A DNA stretch of 43,093 nt from Candidatus Aphodousia faecipullorum (GTDB lineage Bacteria > Pseudomonadota > Gammaproteobacteria > Burkholderiales > Burkholderiaceae_F): the NCBI GenBank assembly GCA_018714205.1, contig DVNR01000049.1, forward strand, positions 1 through 43,093, written 5' to 3'. The notes beneath the pieces are model-generated. The model was not told the DNA's origin. It was given only the letters and a program-made list of their open reading frames with translations, and did no database searches. The position numbers and the translations under genes were made by a program. The stretch's first letter is position 1. Every line of letters starts with the position of its first letter. This document shows positions 10,701-17,953 of this stretch, piece after piece.

Positions 10701-11162
10701 GATGCGCCGTTTCAGGCCATGGCCGAAATTAACTTGCACTCACCTGCCCTTTTGCCATCCGATTATGTGGACGATGTGCACCAGCGTCTCTCTTTTTACA
10801 AAGAGCTCGCCAGTTGCGAATCGTTTAACGCCATTGAAACCGTTCGTGAAGCGCTGGGCGATCGTTACGGAAAGCTGCCGGCTGAAGCCAACACATTAAT
10901 CGACACTCATCGATTGCGACTATATTGCGAACGCTTGGGCATTTCCCGCATTGAAGCGACAGATTCCGTGATTATCATCACGTTCATCGACAAGCCGCGT
11001 TTTGAACCGATGCGATTAATTGAATTATTGCAAAAGTCCAAAAACATGCGAATGATGACGCCCAAGAAACTGAAAATTGAAACGTCCACATCCAATATCG
11101 AGGCGAGAACCGCTTACCTTCGCGGGTTCATGCGCTCCTTGGGAGTCACTGACGAATCTTAA
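7710..11162 (+). CDS. mfd: Transcription-repair coupling factor Mfd
   Basis: An 1150-residue ATP-dependent DNA translocase that displaces RNA polymerase stalled at lesions and recruits UvrA. The N-terminal UvrB-like region covers about 1-350 (VEYFPDWETLPYDLVSPHQD near residue 72). The CarD-like RNA polymerase-interaction domain is near 480-550 (LQVGDPVVHLTHGIGRYAGL). The translocase core has Walker A GDVGFGKTEVALR near residue 630, a DEEH box near 730, TATPIPRT, and RGRVGRSHHQAYAYLL. The C-terminal TRCF domain lies at about 1000-1110. The length is standard for the family. It is the only gene on its strand before the efflux operon, 74 bp downstream. Confidence 0.97.
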   Translation: MFDDLKERLSRDLNSLSSKAKRNITVGSPTTDSLWLALAAEQARTSHRHLTVITENAAEALRLLDEIRYFAPTLDVEYFPDWETLPYDLVSPHQDLVSERLEILYRLMSDNPPDVLLTTSTTASQTIAPKSYLEGRVFFFKKGEDINAEELRERLVSAGYSNVSQVVAPGEFSVRGSLIDIFPMGADSPFRLDLFDTEIDSIRSFDPDTQRSIDTVNEIRILPGREYPVDAQALVNFRAKWRESFAGDPTKYTIYKDLSHGVINAGIEYYLPLFFEEKATLFSYLNPDRDIICLSGDNDAALRRFIEETQGRYRFLAADTERPVLPVGALYLNSEQFFIELKRFERLELKIDRTNGFNPNAEIERKLENPTDKLERFLQEEKVRHHRVLILAASSGRRETMGQLFSRQRLRLPYVETFEEFLSSDEPVLLGVGPLYQGFSLENVTLLTETELYRSAPRRVRGRHAHATNVDTIIRDLAELQVGDPVVHLTHGIGRYAGLATIDTSYGKEEFLRIDYANDAKLFVPVSQLQLISRYSGSDAEHAPLHHLGKNDWEKAKKKAAEKVRDTAAELLNLYALREKSHGHAFEFSRADYEAFAESFPFEETPDQAAAIEAVLNDMKQDRPMDRLVCGDVGFGKTEVALRAAFAAVMGGKQVAILCPTTLLAEQHAHTFKDRFAAWPVTVTELSRFRTAKQTTLALEGLKNGSIDIVVGTHKLLSEKVQFARLGLVVIDEEHRFGVRQKEMLKKLRTNVDVLTLTATPIPRTLAMSLEGIRDFSVIATAPERRLSIKTIVQKETPDVIREAVMRELKRGGQVYFLHNDVSTIENRREQLTQLIPEARIVVGHGQMSERELELVMRDFYQQRFNVLLCTTIIETGIDVPTANTIIMHRADKFGLAQLHQLRGRVGRSHHQAYAYLLTPGKDAITKNAQKRLEAIQNSESLGSGFYLSMHDLEIRGAGEVLGEHQSGEIAAVGYDVYNQMLKRAVRSLRNNEEFDLDAPFQAMAEINLHSPALLPSDYVDDVHQRLSFYKELASCESFNAIETVREALGDRYGKLPAEANTLIDTHRLRLYCERLGISRIEATDSVIIITFIDKPRFEPMRLIELLQKSKNMRMMTPKKLKIETSTSNIEARTAYLRGFMRSLGVTDES

Positions 11163-11236
11163 GCGCGCCCATCTTCGGGCCGGTTTGGGCTAGAATGATT
11201 GCTTTAATCAGCCGAACGGATTAACCCGAGATCGTG

Positions 11237-12592
11237 ATGTTAAAACCTATTAATTGGGCTGCCCTCATTCTTTGCCTGCCGGCTGCCGCAACGGCCGCGG
11301 GGCTAAATTTCCAGGGAGCTCGGAATATCATGCAGGAGCGGGCGGACACCTTGAAGATGTCTGCCGCAGACATTGAGCAAAAACGCTTCAATGTCAAAGA
11401 AGCCCGCTCCTTGAGCGGTCCCAAAATCAGCTTAAACGCTCAACAAATAGAAGGGCGCAAGGATGTGCATTTGGGGTTTGACAACCCGCTGGCCGGCCTG
11501 CCCGGGTTACCACTGCCCGGGCGCTTCTCATTAGATTCTCATGAAGACATTTCCGGTCCTCGAGCTTCCATTGACATGATGTGGCCGATTTACACCGGCG
11601 GGGCAATTTCTGCAAAACAACAAGCCTCTGAAGCAGCCGTTCGCGAATCGCTCGCCGGTCAAGACAAAACTCGTGACGAGTTGGACACGCTGCTTGTGCA
11701 AAAATATTTCGGAGTGCAGCTGGCTCGCTCAATTGAAAAACTGCGCTCAGACATGCTCAGTCAAGAAGAGCGGGATCTCAATCGAGCGAAACGCTTTGAA
11801 AAGGCAGGACTGATCGCAAAGATTGAACGAATGGCAGCAGAAGTAAACCGCGATACGGCGAAACGGGATTTCTTATCAGCCCAATCTGACCGTGAGGTCG
11901 CGGAAAGCGAGCTCGGAGAACTTTTGCGCGAAAAAGAAATCGGTCAATTAGACACGCCACTCTTTGTGACCAGGAACATCCCTACGCTTGACTATTGGAC
12001 AGATTTGGCCCTTAACCACAACCCCATTCTCAAAGCCATTGACGCTCAAAAGGAGCAGGCGCAGATGGGGGTGAAGGCCGCCAAGGGTTCCTTTATGCCT
12101 CAAGTGTATTTATTCGGTCACTACAACATGATTGATCACTATCTGACCCTGCCTGAACCCGACTGGATTGCCGGGATTGGCGTCAGTTTCACACTCTGGG
12201 ACAATCGCGATCGTTCCGCGCGCGTGGGAAGCGCTAGAGCCTTGGCCGACAAAGCTCATGCTGCTAAAAATCAGGCTGAGTCGGAAATTCGCCGTGTCGT
12301 GGAAGTTGCCTGGTTGCGCTCCAAAGACGCTCTGGAACAATATGATTTGACCGGCAGCGCCATTGAACTTGCGCGTGAAAATTTACGGCTTCGTGACAAA
12401 TCTTTCCGCGAGGGACTAAGCACTGTTGACGATGTCAACGACGCTAGAAACAAGCTTATCGCCGCCGAGGTGGCAAGACGTCTCGCCGCTTATCGCTTTG
12501 TGGTCTCTTATGCCATGCTTCATGCCGCAAGCGGTCGTATGAATGATTTTCTCAATGTCCTAACCCGACCGGATGTTGAGTTTGCTAGTTAG
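11237..12592 (+). CDS. TolC-family outer membrane efflux protein
   Basis: A 451-residue protein with a Sec signal peptide (hydrophobic segment ending in AAATAAG). It contains two repeats of the outer membrane efflux protein type: long alpha-helical coiled regions at about 30-230 and 250-440, with IYTGGAISAKQQASEAAVRES and TLWDNRDRSARVGSARALADKAHAA as the equivalent strand-to-helix turns. It should form the trimeric outer-membrane channel for the adaptor and permeases that follow. The ATG at 11237 is preferred to the abutting GTG at 11234 because of spacing to the GAG upstream. It starts a four-gene operon, with 2 bp to the next gene. Confidence 0.88.
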   Translation: MLKPINWAALILCLPAAATAAGLNFQGARNIMQERADTLKMSAADIEQKRFNVKEARSLSGPKISLNAQQIEGRKDVHLGFDNPLAGLPGLPLPGRFSLDSHEDISGPRASIDMMWPIYTGGAISAKQQASEAAVRESLAGQDKTRDELDTLLVQKYFGVQLARSIEKLRSDMLSQEERDLNRAKRFEKAGLIAKIERMAAEVNRDTAKRDFLSAQSDREVAESELGELLREKEIGQLDTPLFVTRNIPTLDYWTDLALNHNPILKAIDAQKEQAQMGVKAAKGSFMPQVYLFGHYNMIDHYLTLPEPDWIAGIGVSFTLWDNRDRSARVGSARALADKAHAAKNQAESEIRRVVEVAWLRSKDALEQYDLTGSAIELARENLRLRDKSFREGLSTVDDVNDARNKLIAAEVARRLAAYRFVVSYAMLHAASGRMNDFLNVLTRPDVEFAS

Positions 12593-12594
12593 AG

Positions 12595-13587
12595 ATGGTT
12601 ATGAATGACAAAAAGATTTCCGCCAAAGTTTGGGTCGCACTGGGTGCAGGTGCCGTGGCTTTAGCGGCTTACGGATTGTGGCTTGGCACACACCCTGCCA
12701 TTGAGCCGTTTTACGGTATGGTTCAAGCCAGAACCGTTGATGTCGCAGCCAAAGTCACCGGTCGAGTCGAGGCCCTCGTCGTCCGAGAGGGCGACTCGGT
12801 AAAAGAAGGGCAAACATTGATCAAACTTGACATTCCGGAGTTGGAGGCCAAGTGGCGAGAAGTCCAAGCCATGCAAACGGCTGCCGGAGCAAAAGAAAGC
12901 CTTGTTAACGAAGGCGCACGTCCTCAGGAAATTCGCGCTGCCCAAGCACAAAAAGAGCAAGCCCAAGCTGGCTTTGAATTAGCGCGAAAAACGTTCAACC
13001 GTATCCAGGCGCTTTATAAAGACGGATTGATATCCAAACAAAAATATGATGAAGCCCTTGCCCAATACCGAAGCGCTCAAGAAGTTTTGAAAATGGCTTC
13101 CGAGCAACTTGACATTGCAAAAACAGGCGCTCGCCGTCAGGAAAAAGAAGCCGCTGCCGCTTTGCTTAATCAAGCCGATGAAGGCGTGGCTCAAGTGGCT
13201 AGCCTAGTCAAAGAAAAAAATGTTCTGAGCCCACTCACGGCAGAGGTCTCACGCCTTTACATCGAGAAAGGTGAAATTGCCGCTGCCGGAGTACCGCTTG
13301 CGACATTGGTGGACCTCTCCGATCAGTGGGCAACGTTTAACATTCGTGAAGACGATATGCCGAACATTCATCAAGGCACTGTCCTTCGCGCGCAAATTCC
13401 CGCTCTTGGCGAAAAAAACTACAACTTCAAAGTGTATTTCATTAATCCGAGAGGAGACTATGCAACCTGGCGGGCGACACGGCAAAGTTCCGGCTACGAT
13501 TTGAAAACCTTCGAAGTCAGGGCTCGCCCCGTTGAACCCATTGCCAACCTTCGCCCCGGGATGAGTGTCATTGTCAATCGCAACTAA
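12595..13587 (+). CDS. HlyD-family periplasmic adaptor (membrane fusion protein)
   Basis: A 330-residue adaptor with one N-terminal TM anchor (about 10-30). It has a biotinyl/lipoyl-like barrel around residues 45-85 (GRVEALVVREGDSVKEGQTL), then a long alpha-helical hairpin (about 90-205) rich in Ala, Gln, Lys and Glu. The second half-barrel begins at VLSPLTAEVSRLYIEKGEIAAAG-like sequence near 215-240 and ends in LRPGMSVIV. It resembles the YbhG/YhiI adaptors of ABC-2 drug exporters. It links the inner-membrane permeases to the TolC-like channel. An in-frame ATG six bases later (12601) is an equally plausible start. The next gene starts 12 bp downstream. Confidence 0.88.
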   Translation: MVMNDKKISAKVWVALGAGAVALAAYGLWLGTHPAIEPFYGMVQARTVDVAAKVTGRVEALVVREGDSVKEGQTLIKLDIPELEAKWREVQAMQTAAGAKESLVNEGARPQEIRAAQAQKEQAQAGFELARKTFNRIQALYKDGLISKQKYDEALAQYRSAQEVLKMASEQLDIAKTGARRQEKEAAAALLNQADEGVAQVASLVKEKNVLSPLTAEVSRLYIEKGEIAAAGVPLATLVDLSDQWATFNIREDDMPNIHQGTVLRAQIPALGEKNYNFKVYFINPRGDYATWRATRQSSGYDLKTFEVRARPVEPIANLRPGMSVIVNRN

Positions 13588-13599
13588 ATCGAGCTGACC

Positions 13600-14787
13600 G
13601 TGCAATACCTTGGAGCCATTTTCGAAACGGCGAGTCAAGAACTTCGCTCACTGAGGAATCGACCGGCTGACATCTTCATGTTGGCCATCATGCCTATTGT
13701 CTGGTGCGCACTCATCATCGGCCTGTTTGGTGAAGGCCTCATGCGTGACTTGCCAGTCGGCATGGTCAATCTTGATCATTCGGTTGAATCAATTGAGTTG
13801 GAATCCAAGATTGACGCCATCGCTTCGACGCGGCTCGTTTCGTATGCAAGCACACATGAAGCGCAAAATGCGCTTTTAGAGGGAAAGATTTATGCTTATA
13901 TTCAAATCGACCGAGAATGGCAATCTCAAAAAGGTACTCCTCAAGCGCGAGCCATAGAACTGTATTTTCCCAAATCGCTTTACGCGATCGCGACAAGCCT
14001 GGAACTTGATATCAAGCAAGCTCTGCTAGCCATCCAGATCGAAGAGGCGCAAGCATTGGTACGACAGGCGGGGTTGACCAGTGATCAGGCCGAAAAATTG
14101 ACTCACACAGTCAGTGTGAATACGGTGACGGTCGGGAACATGGCCTTTAACTTTCAAGCCTATATTCTGCCCACGTTGATTCCAGGAATCCTTCATTTGG
14201 CTTTGGTCATCGCCGTGTGCACTCGACTGATCACTCTTTGGCGAGAGCGTCAGGTCAAAGAATGGCTCGACAGCGCCAAAGGCAATATCATTTGCGCTTA
14301 TTTGGGCAAGGTTCTGCCGTGGTGGGTTGTGTTCACATTCTATGGGCTGATCTACATTGCTCTTGTTACCGGCTACTACGGTTGGAGCATTCAAGGCTCA
14401 GCCCTTCTCTGGATGTTCGGCATCGGATTTTTCTTTTTTGTCATGACGCTGTTTCCCTTGCCGTTAATAGCCATTTTCATCAAGCTAGATTGGGTGTTTG
14501 TTTTAAGTTGCGCTGTCGGCTACATGGCGCCGATTTTCCCCTATATCGGCTTTTCCTACCCACTTGAATCCATGGCTAAATGGGTGCAATGGCTGGCGCA
14601 GCTGTTTCCGCTCACTCACTATTTCGCCTTCCAAGGCGAACAGTGGATTCTCAATTCCCATTGGGAAACGTCATTGCTCACCCTCTCGAAATTAGCTCTT
14701 TTCGGAATTTTCTGGGCTGCTACCGGCTACGCGCTCTTCTGCCGACGAGTCAAAGAGGCCTATGACGAGGAGACGAATCATGCTTAA
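13600..14787 (+). CDS. ABC-2 type membrane protein of export system, first copy
   Basis: A 395-residue inner-membrane protein of the ABC-2 membrane type (YhgE/YbhR-like). It begins with GTG, has a first TM helix near 25-47 and a large extracytoplasmic domain at about 50-190 (LPVGMVNLDHSVESIELESKI). Five more TM helices follow between about 190 and 385. There is no nucleotide-binding domain: no Walker A, signature or Walker B motif. In known systems such as YbhFSR, an ATPase subunit is encoded beside the permeases; here none is. It overlaps the second permease gene by 8 bp, so the two are presumably made in equal amounts and form a heterodimer. Confidence 0.85.
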   Translation: MQYLGAIFETASQELRSLRNRPADIFMLAIMPIVWCALIIGLFGEGLMRDLPVGMVNLDHSVESIELESKIDAIASTRLVSYASTHEAQNALLEGKIYAYIQIDREWQSQKGTPQARAIELYFPKSLYAIATSLELDIKQALLAIQIEEAQALVRQAGLTSDQAEKLTHTVSVNTVTVGNMAFNFQAYILPTLIPGILHLALVIAVCTRLITLWRERQVKEWLDSAKGNIICAYLGKVLPWWVVFTFYGLIYIALVTGYYGWSIQGSALLWMFGIGFFFFVMTLFPLPLIAIFIKLDWVFVLSCAVGYMAPIFPYIGFSYPLESMAKWVQWLAQLFPLTHYFAFQGEQWILNSHWETSLLTLSKLALFGIFWAATGYALFCRRVKEAYDEETNHA

Positions 14788-15940
14788 ACGGACAATATTT
14801 TTCGAAACCGTCAAGCGTTCGTTTTTTTCTCTTGATACGTTTCTGATTTTCGCCTTCGCTTCGTTTTTCTATCTGGTGTTTTACGCCTTGCCCTACGATA
14901 ACCAAGTGATCACGAAGATTCCAACGGCCATCGTCGATATGGATCAAAGCGAGCACTCGCGCGAATTGGCGTTAAAGATTGAAAGCGTGCCGAGCGTTCA
15001 AACCGTCTTGAAGACGGCGAACCTTAATGAAGCCGTTGACGCTTTCAAGCAAAGATCCCTTGATGTGATTGTGGTCATTCCCACTGACTATAGTCGGGAC
15101 CTGTCTCGAGCGGAACAGACAACGATTTCTATTTTCAGCAACGGAGCCATGCCTGTCAAAGGCCGCGCGGTCTCCGCGTCTGTTTTAGCCATTGCCGCGC
15201 AAGAAAATATAGGATCTGCGCTCAGCCACGCCGTCAAAGCCGGATTAAACCCCCTTGTTGTCAAACAAATGCAATTGCAGCCACCGTCGATGGTTTCGCA
15301 GGATTTATTTAATAACATTTCCGGATATGGTTATTACACCGTGCCGATGGTTGCTGTTGTGATTATCCAAGCAGTCATGCTTTACGGTGTAGGGATTGGG
15401 TTAGGTGGCTGGATCTCTCGTCCTAACCGATTACCCTTTGTCTCGGAGGCATTTCGGAGCCCAAACCACTTTTTATTCATTGCCGCCGGCTTTTTCGCCA
15501 TTAGCTTATTTTGGGGCTTAATGATCGAAGGTTTGGGACTTTCCTTGCTGGGCATGCCGACATTGGAAAATGCCTCATCCACTTTGCTCGCCCTTATCTG
15601 TTTTTCATTGTCCGTTTCCTCATTGGCTGTTTTCATCACCTTGTTGATGGGTAATAATCGTTATGCTGTCTGTCTGACATTGGCTTCCGCTCCGAGCGTC
15701 TTTTTAAGCGGTATGATCTATCCGATGGAAAGTTTTGCCAACTGGGTTATCCCGATTGCTTGGATGATTCCCAGCACACCAGCTTGTAAAGCTATCGTCT
15801 TCGCTAGTCAAGAAGGAGCGACGGTGTCTGCCATCGCACCGTATCTTTCGGCTTCTTTATTGCAGTTTGCGTTCTTTAGTTTCGGTATCGTTTATCTTTT
15901 AAAAACAAAATATTGCAAATACCCAAATTCCCTGACTTAA
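14780..15940 (+). CDS. ABC-2 type membrane protein of export system, second copy
   Basis: A 386-residue ABC-2 membrane protein with the same plan as its upstream neighbour: one TM near the N terminus, an extracytoplasmic domain starting KIPTAIVDMDQSEHSRELALK, and about five TM helices at the C terminus. PTAIVDMDQSEHS here and PVGMVNLDHSVES in the first copy show that the two are paralogues. I choose the ATG at 14780 because GAGGAG lies 8 bases upstream; an ATG at 14762 would add six residues. No ATPase motifs occur. It is the last gene of the tolC-hlyD-permease-permease operon, though the next gene is only 52 bp away. Confidence 0.85.
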   Translation: MLKRTIFFETVKRSFFSLDTFLIFAFASFFYLVFYALPYDNQVITKIPTAIVDMDQSEHSRELALKIESVPSVQTVLKTANLNEAVDAFKQRSLDVIVVIPTDYSRDLSRAEQTTISIFSNGAMPVKGRAVSASVLAIAAQENIGSALSHAVKAGLNPLVVKQMQLQPPSMVSQDLFNNISGYGYYTVPMVAVVIIQAVMLYGVGIGLGGWISRPNRLPFVSEAFRSPNHFLFIAAGFFAISLFWGLMIEGLGLSLLGMPTLENASSTLLALICFSLSVSSLAVFITLLMGNNRYAVCLTLASAPSVFLSGMIYPMESFANWVIPIAWMIPSTPACKAIVFASQEGATVSAIAPYLSASLLQFAFFSFGIVYLLKTKYCKYPNSLT

Positions 15941-15992
15941 GCCTATCATGGTTGATGAGGGGCGTAAATTGTCAACGCCAGAGGAGGTTTGT

Positions 15993-16445
15993 ATGGGAAT
16001 TTCGAGAAGATTGTTTTTAGTAGGATTGGCGGCAGCCGCATCCGTCGAAGCCTATGCGGCTGAAGGCGATTTTTTCAAAGAGCTCATCAACGGCATCTCC
16101 GATCGCTCTGAGCGAGATTTTTTTGAACGTCATCGCGATGACGGTCGATGGGACGGTCAATACTATTATGACCGTCATAACAATAAGCGTTACACGCGCG
16201 ACGAATGGAGCCGTGAAATGCGTTGGCGCTACCAAGAGGAAAAGGCCGGTCGAGATTGGCGTCGCGAACGCTGGGGCAAAGACTGGGATAAAGATCGTTC
16301 CGATCGCGATGATGACAAACTGACTCGCAAAGAGGCTCGCGATCAACGAAATCGGAAAAAATCAAAAGAAAAGGACCAAAGAGATAATCGTAAAGAATCA
16401 AAAGATCGTGATCGCAGAGAAAAACGTCGCGACGATCGTCACTAA
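15993..16445 (+). CDS. Tat-signal, highly charged disordered secreted protein
   Basis: A 150-residue protein I do not recognise. It begins with a twin-arginine-like signal (SRRLFLVGLAAAAS, then AYAAEG), suggesting Tat export. After about residue 40 it is dominated by Arg, Asp, Lys and Glu with interspersed Trp and Tyr (GRWDGQYYYDRHNNKRYTRD). The last 50 residues are almost purely charged (R/K/D/E), with RDxR-like periodicity, so it is probably disordered. The ATG is preceded by a strong GAGGAGG. An upstream in-frame ATG at 15948 would bury the signal and is rejected. It sits 52 bp after the export operon and is closed by a strong terminator, so it may be the last gene of that transcript. Any functional link is inference. 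Confidence 0.75.
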   Translation: MGISRRLFLVGLAAAASVEAYAAEGDFFKELINGISDRSERDFFERHRDDGRWDGQYYYDRHNNKRYTRDEWSREMRWRYQEEKAGRDWRRERWGKDWDKDRSDRDDDKLTRKEARDQRNRKKSKEKDQRDNRKESKDRDRREKRRDDRH

Positions 16446-16452
16446 GCATTAG

Positions 16453-16493
16453 AAAAAGGCCCTTGTCGTTTTTTAAGCGACAAGGGATTTTTT
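16453..16493. terminator. Bidirectional Rho-independent terminator
   Basis: A 9-bp perfect stem CCCTTGTCG/CGACAAGGG is flanked by A5 on the left and T6 on the right, so it can end both the charged-protein gene (plus) and the acetyltransferase gene (minus), whose stops lie on either side. Confidence 0.9.
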
Positions 16494-16504
16494 GCGCCAC
16501 AGCA

Positions 16505-16957
16505 TTAAGTCAATTTCATCCAATAGTTTTTCAATTTGACACCACGACGACAAACCCATTGCTCAGCAATCACTTGATAGCCTCTTTTTTCAAAAAACGG
16601 TTTAGCGGTGATGCTGGCTTCGGTCAGAATGGGGCGGCGACATTTTGATTCAAGGGCATCGCATAAGAGAGAGCCTACTGATTGTCGCTGCCAACTTTCG
16701 TGAACAAAAAGGTGATCAAGGTAACTTTTTTGCAGATCAATACTGCCAAAGCCAACCAAACCATCGTGACTGTATGCGACAAGCGCATAAAGCGCACTCA
16801 ACCGTTGATTCCACGCAATAAGATCCGCCTCGGCAGGTGCCCATGCGAAAAGAGCCTCTTGATCGTAGTCCCGGGCGCAAACGCCATGCACCGTCCGATA
16901 AAAAAGCGAGGCGATCGCTTCGCAATCCGAGGATTGATAAGGCCGCAGCAGAATCAT
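16505..16957 (-). CDS. YafP-like GNAT-family N-acetyltransferase
   Basis: A 150-residue GNAT protein. The N terminus RPYQSSDCEAIASLFYRTVH, the strand YLDHLFVHESWQRQSVGSLL (acetyl-CoA loop QRQSVG) and the C-terminal EASITAKPFFEKRGYQV match E. coli YafP closely in pattern. YafP sits in the SOS-induced dinB operon and has been linked to resistance to nitro-aromatic compounds. Here the genomic partner is different: its ATG overlaps the stop of a LysR-type regulator (ATGA). The substrate is unknown. The gene ends at the shared terminator. Confidence 0.82.
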   Translation of the reverse strand: MILLRPYQSSDCEAIASLFYRTVHGVCARDYDQEALFAWAPAEADLIAWNQRLSALYALVAYSHDGLVGFGSIDLQKSYLDHLFVHESWQRQSVGSLLCDALESKCRRPILTEASITAKPFFEKRGYQVIAEQWVCRRGVKLKNYWMKLT

Positions 16958-17865
16958 TGCGCCTCTCCTGACACAGGAATGGGATCCAACCCCAAACGAT
17001 GTTTATTGCGAGTAATGGTTTTTGTCCACCACTGAACAATTCCGGGATCAACCTCACCGCTTTTCACCCTCAGCACTAGGCGTTCAGGCACCAAACTGAA
17101 AGGGGCTTTGATCGTTACGACCGACGAGCCTAGACTGGAGCGACCGGTTAGCAAAAACCGCGGCAATATGGTCCAACCAACTCCTCTTGCCGCCAGCCCC
17201 AACGCCCAAAGACCACTATCAACCTCCCAATGATCGTCATTGATGATCTTCGGTCGAGGAGACTCTGAATCACTGGCGTTAATGATGATTTGTCGATATT
17301 GCCGCAGATCATCAACCGTCACCGAAGACTTTGTAGCCAATGGGTGCGTTTTGGCAACAGCGATGCAAACCGGCGAAAGCCCCAAAACACGCTCTTCACT
17401 TTCGAGTGAGGCCTCTGAGGAAAAAAGCAGTGCGATGTTCATCGCTGACTTTTTAAAAAACCACTGAGCTTCTGAGCTTGAAATATTTTCAATCTGCAAT
17501 TTCACCGAAGGGTAATCTTTGGCAAAGAGCCTCAACAAATCCAAAATCACCGGTGCTTCCAATTCCAAATCGATCCCCATGTAGAGCGCGGGCGTCTCAC
17601 TTTGCAAAAGCGATCGGGCTTTTAAATCCAGTCTGTCAGCCTCTACCAGCACACGTCTGGCAGACATCAAAAGCTCCCGCCCCCTCGCGGTCAACACGGG
17701 CTTGGGCGTCCGGTCGAACAACCGATACCCTAATTCAGCTTCCATACCGGCAATATGGATGGAAATAACCGATTGAGCACGACGCAATTGACGGGCGGCT
17801 TCAGAAAAGGAACCGCTTTGGGCGACAGCGACGAAAGATCGGATTTCATCAACTTTCAAAGGCAT
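16954..17865 (-). CDS. LysR-family transcriptional regulator
   Basis: A 303-residue LysR-type regulator. The N-terminal winged helix-turn-helix (about 3-62) reads EIRSFVAVAQSGSFSEAARQ then LRRAQSVISIHIAGMEAELG. The effector-binding domain covers about 90-295 with two alternating lobes. The gene overlaps the acetyltransferase downstream and diverges from an MFS transporter, the classic LysR arrangement in which the regulator controls the divergent promoter. Two identical dyads between the genes are good candidates for its operators. The inducing ligand is not known. Confidence 0.9.
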   Translation of the reverse strand: MPLKVDEIRSFVAVAQSGSFSEAARQLRRAQSVISIHIAGMEAELGYRLFDRTPKPVLTARGRELLMSARRVLVEADRLDLKARSLLQSETPALYMGIDLELEAPVILDLLRLFAKDYPSVKLQIENISSSEAQWFFKKSAMNIALLFSSEASLESEERVLGLSPVCIAVAKTHPLATKSSVTVDDLRQYRQIIINASDSESPRPKIINDDHWEVDSGLWALGLAARGVGWTILPRFLLTGRSSLGSSVVTIKAPFSLVPERLVLRVKSGEVDPGIVQWWTKTITRNKHRLGLDPIPVSGEAQ

Positions 17866-17872
17866 TGCTCTA

Positions 17873-17915
17873 TCAATTTTTTGATGGAATCAAACTCGAT
17901 ATGTCAATATTTTGA
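17873..17915. promoter_or_regulatory. Paired dyad operator between lysR and the MFS gene
   Basis: Two copies of TCAA-N4-TTGA occur at 17873-17884 and 17904-17915. Their centres are 31 bp apart, which is about three helical turns, so both face the same side of DNA. LysR-type regulators bind such pairs as a tetramer. The first copy lies 7 bp upstream of the lysR start codon, fitting autoregulation. Confidence 0.5.
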
Positions 17916-17953
17916 TGAAATAATATCAGTCATCATAACAACAAACAAATTTT

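Noticed and set aside
11163-11210. Terminator after mfd
   Set aside because: GCCCA and TGGGC can pair over a 14-base loop, but there is no T tract and the stem is short, so it was not called.
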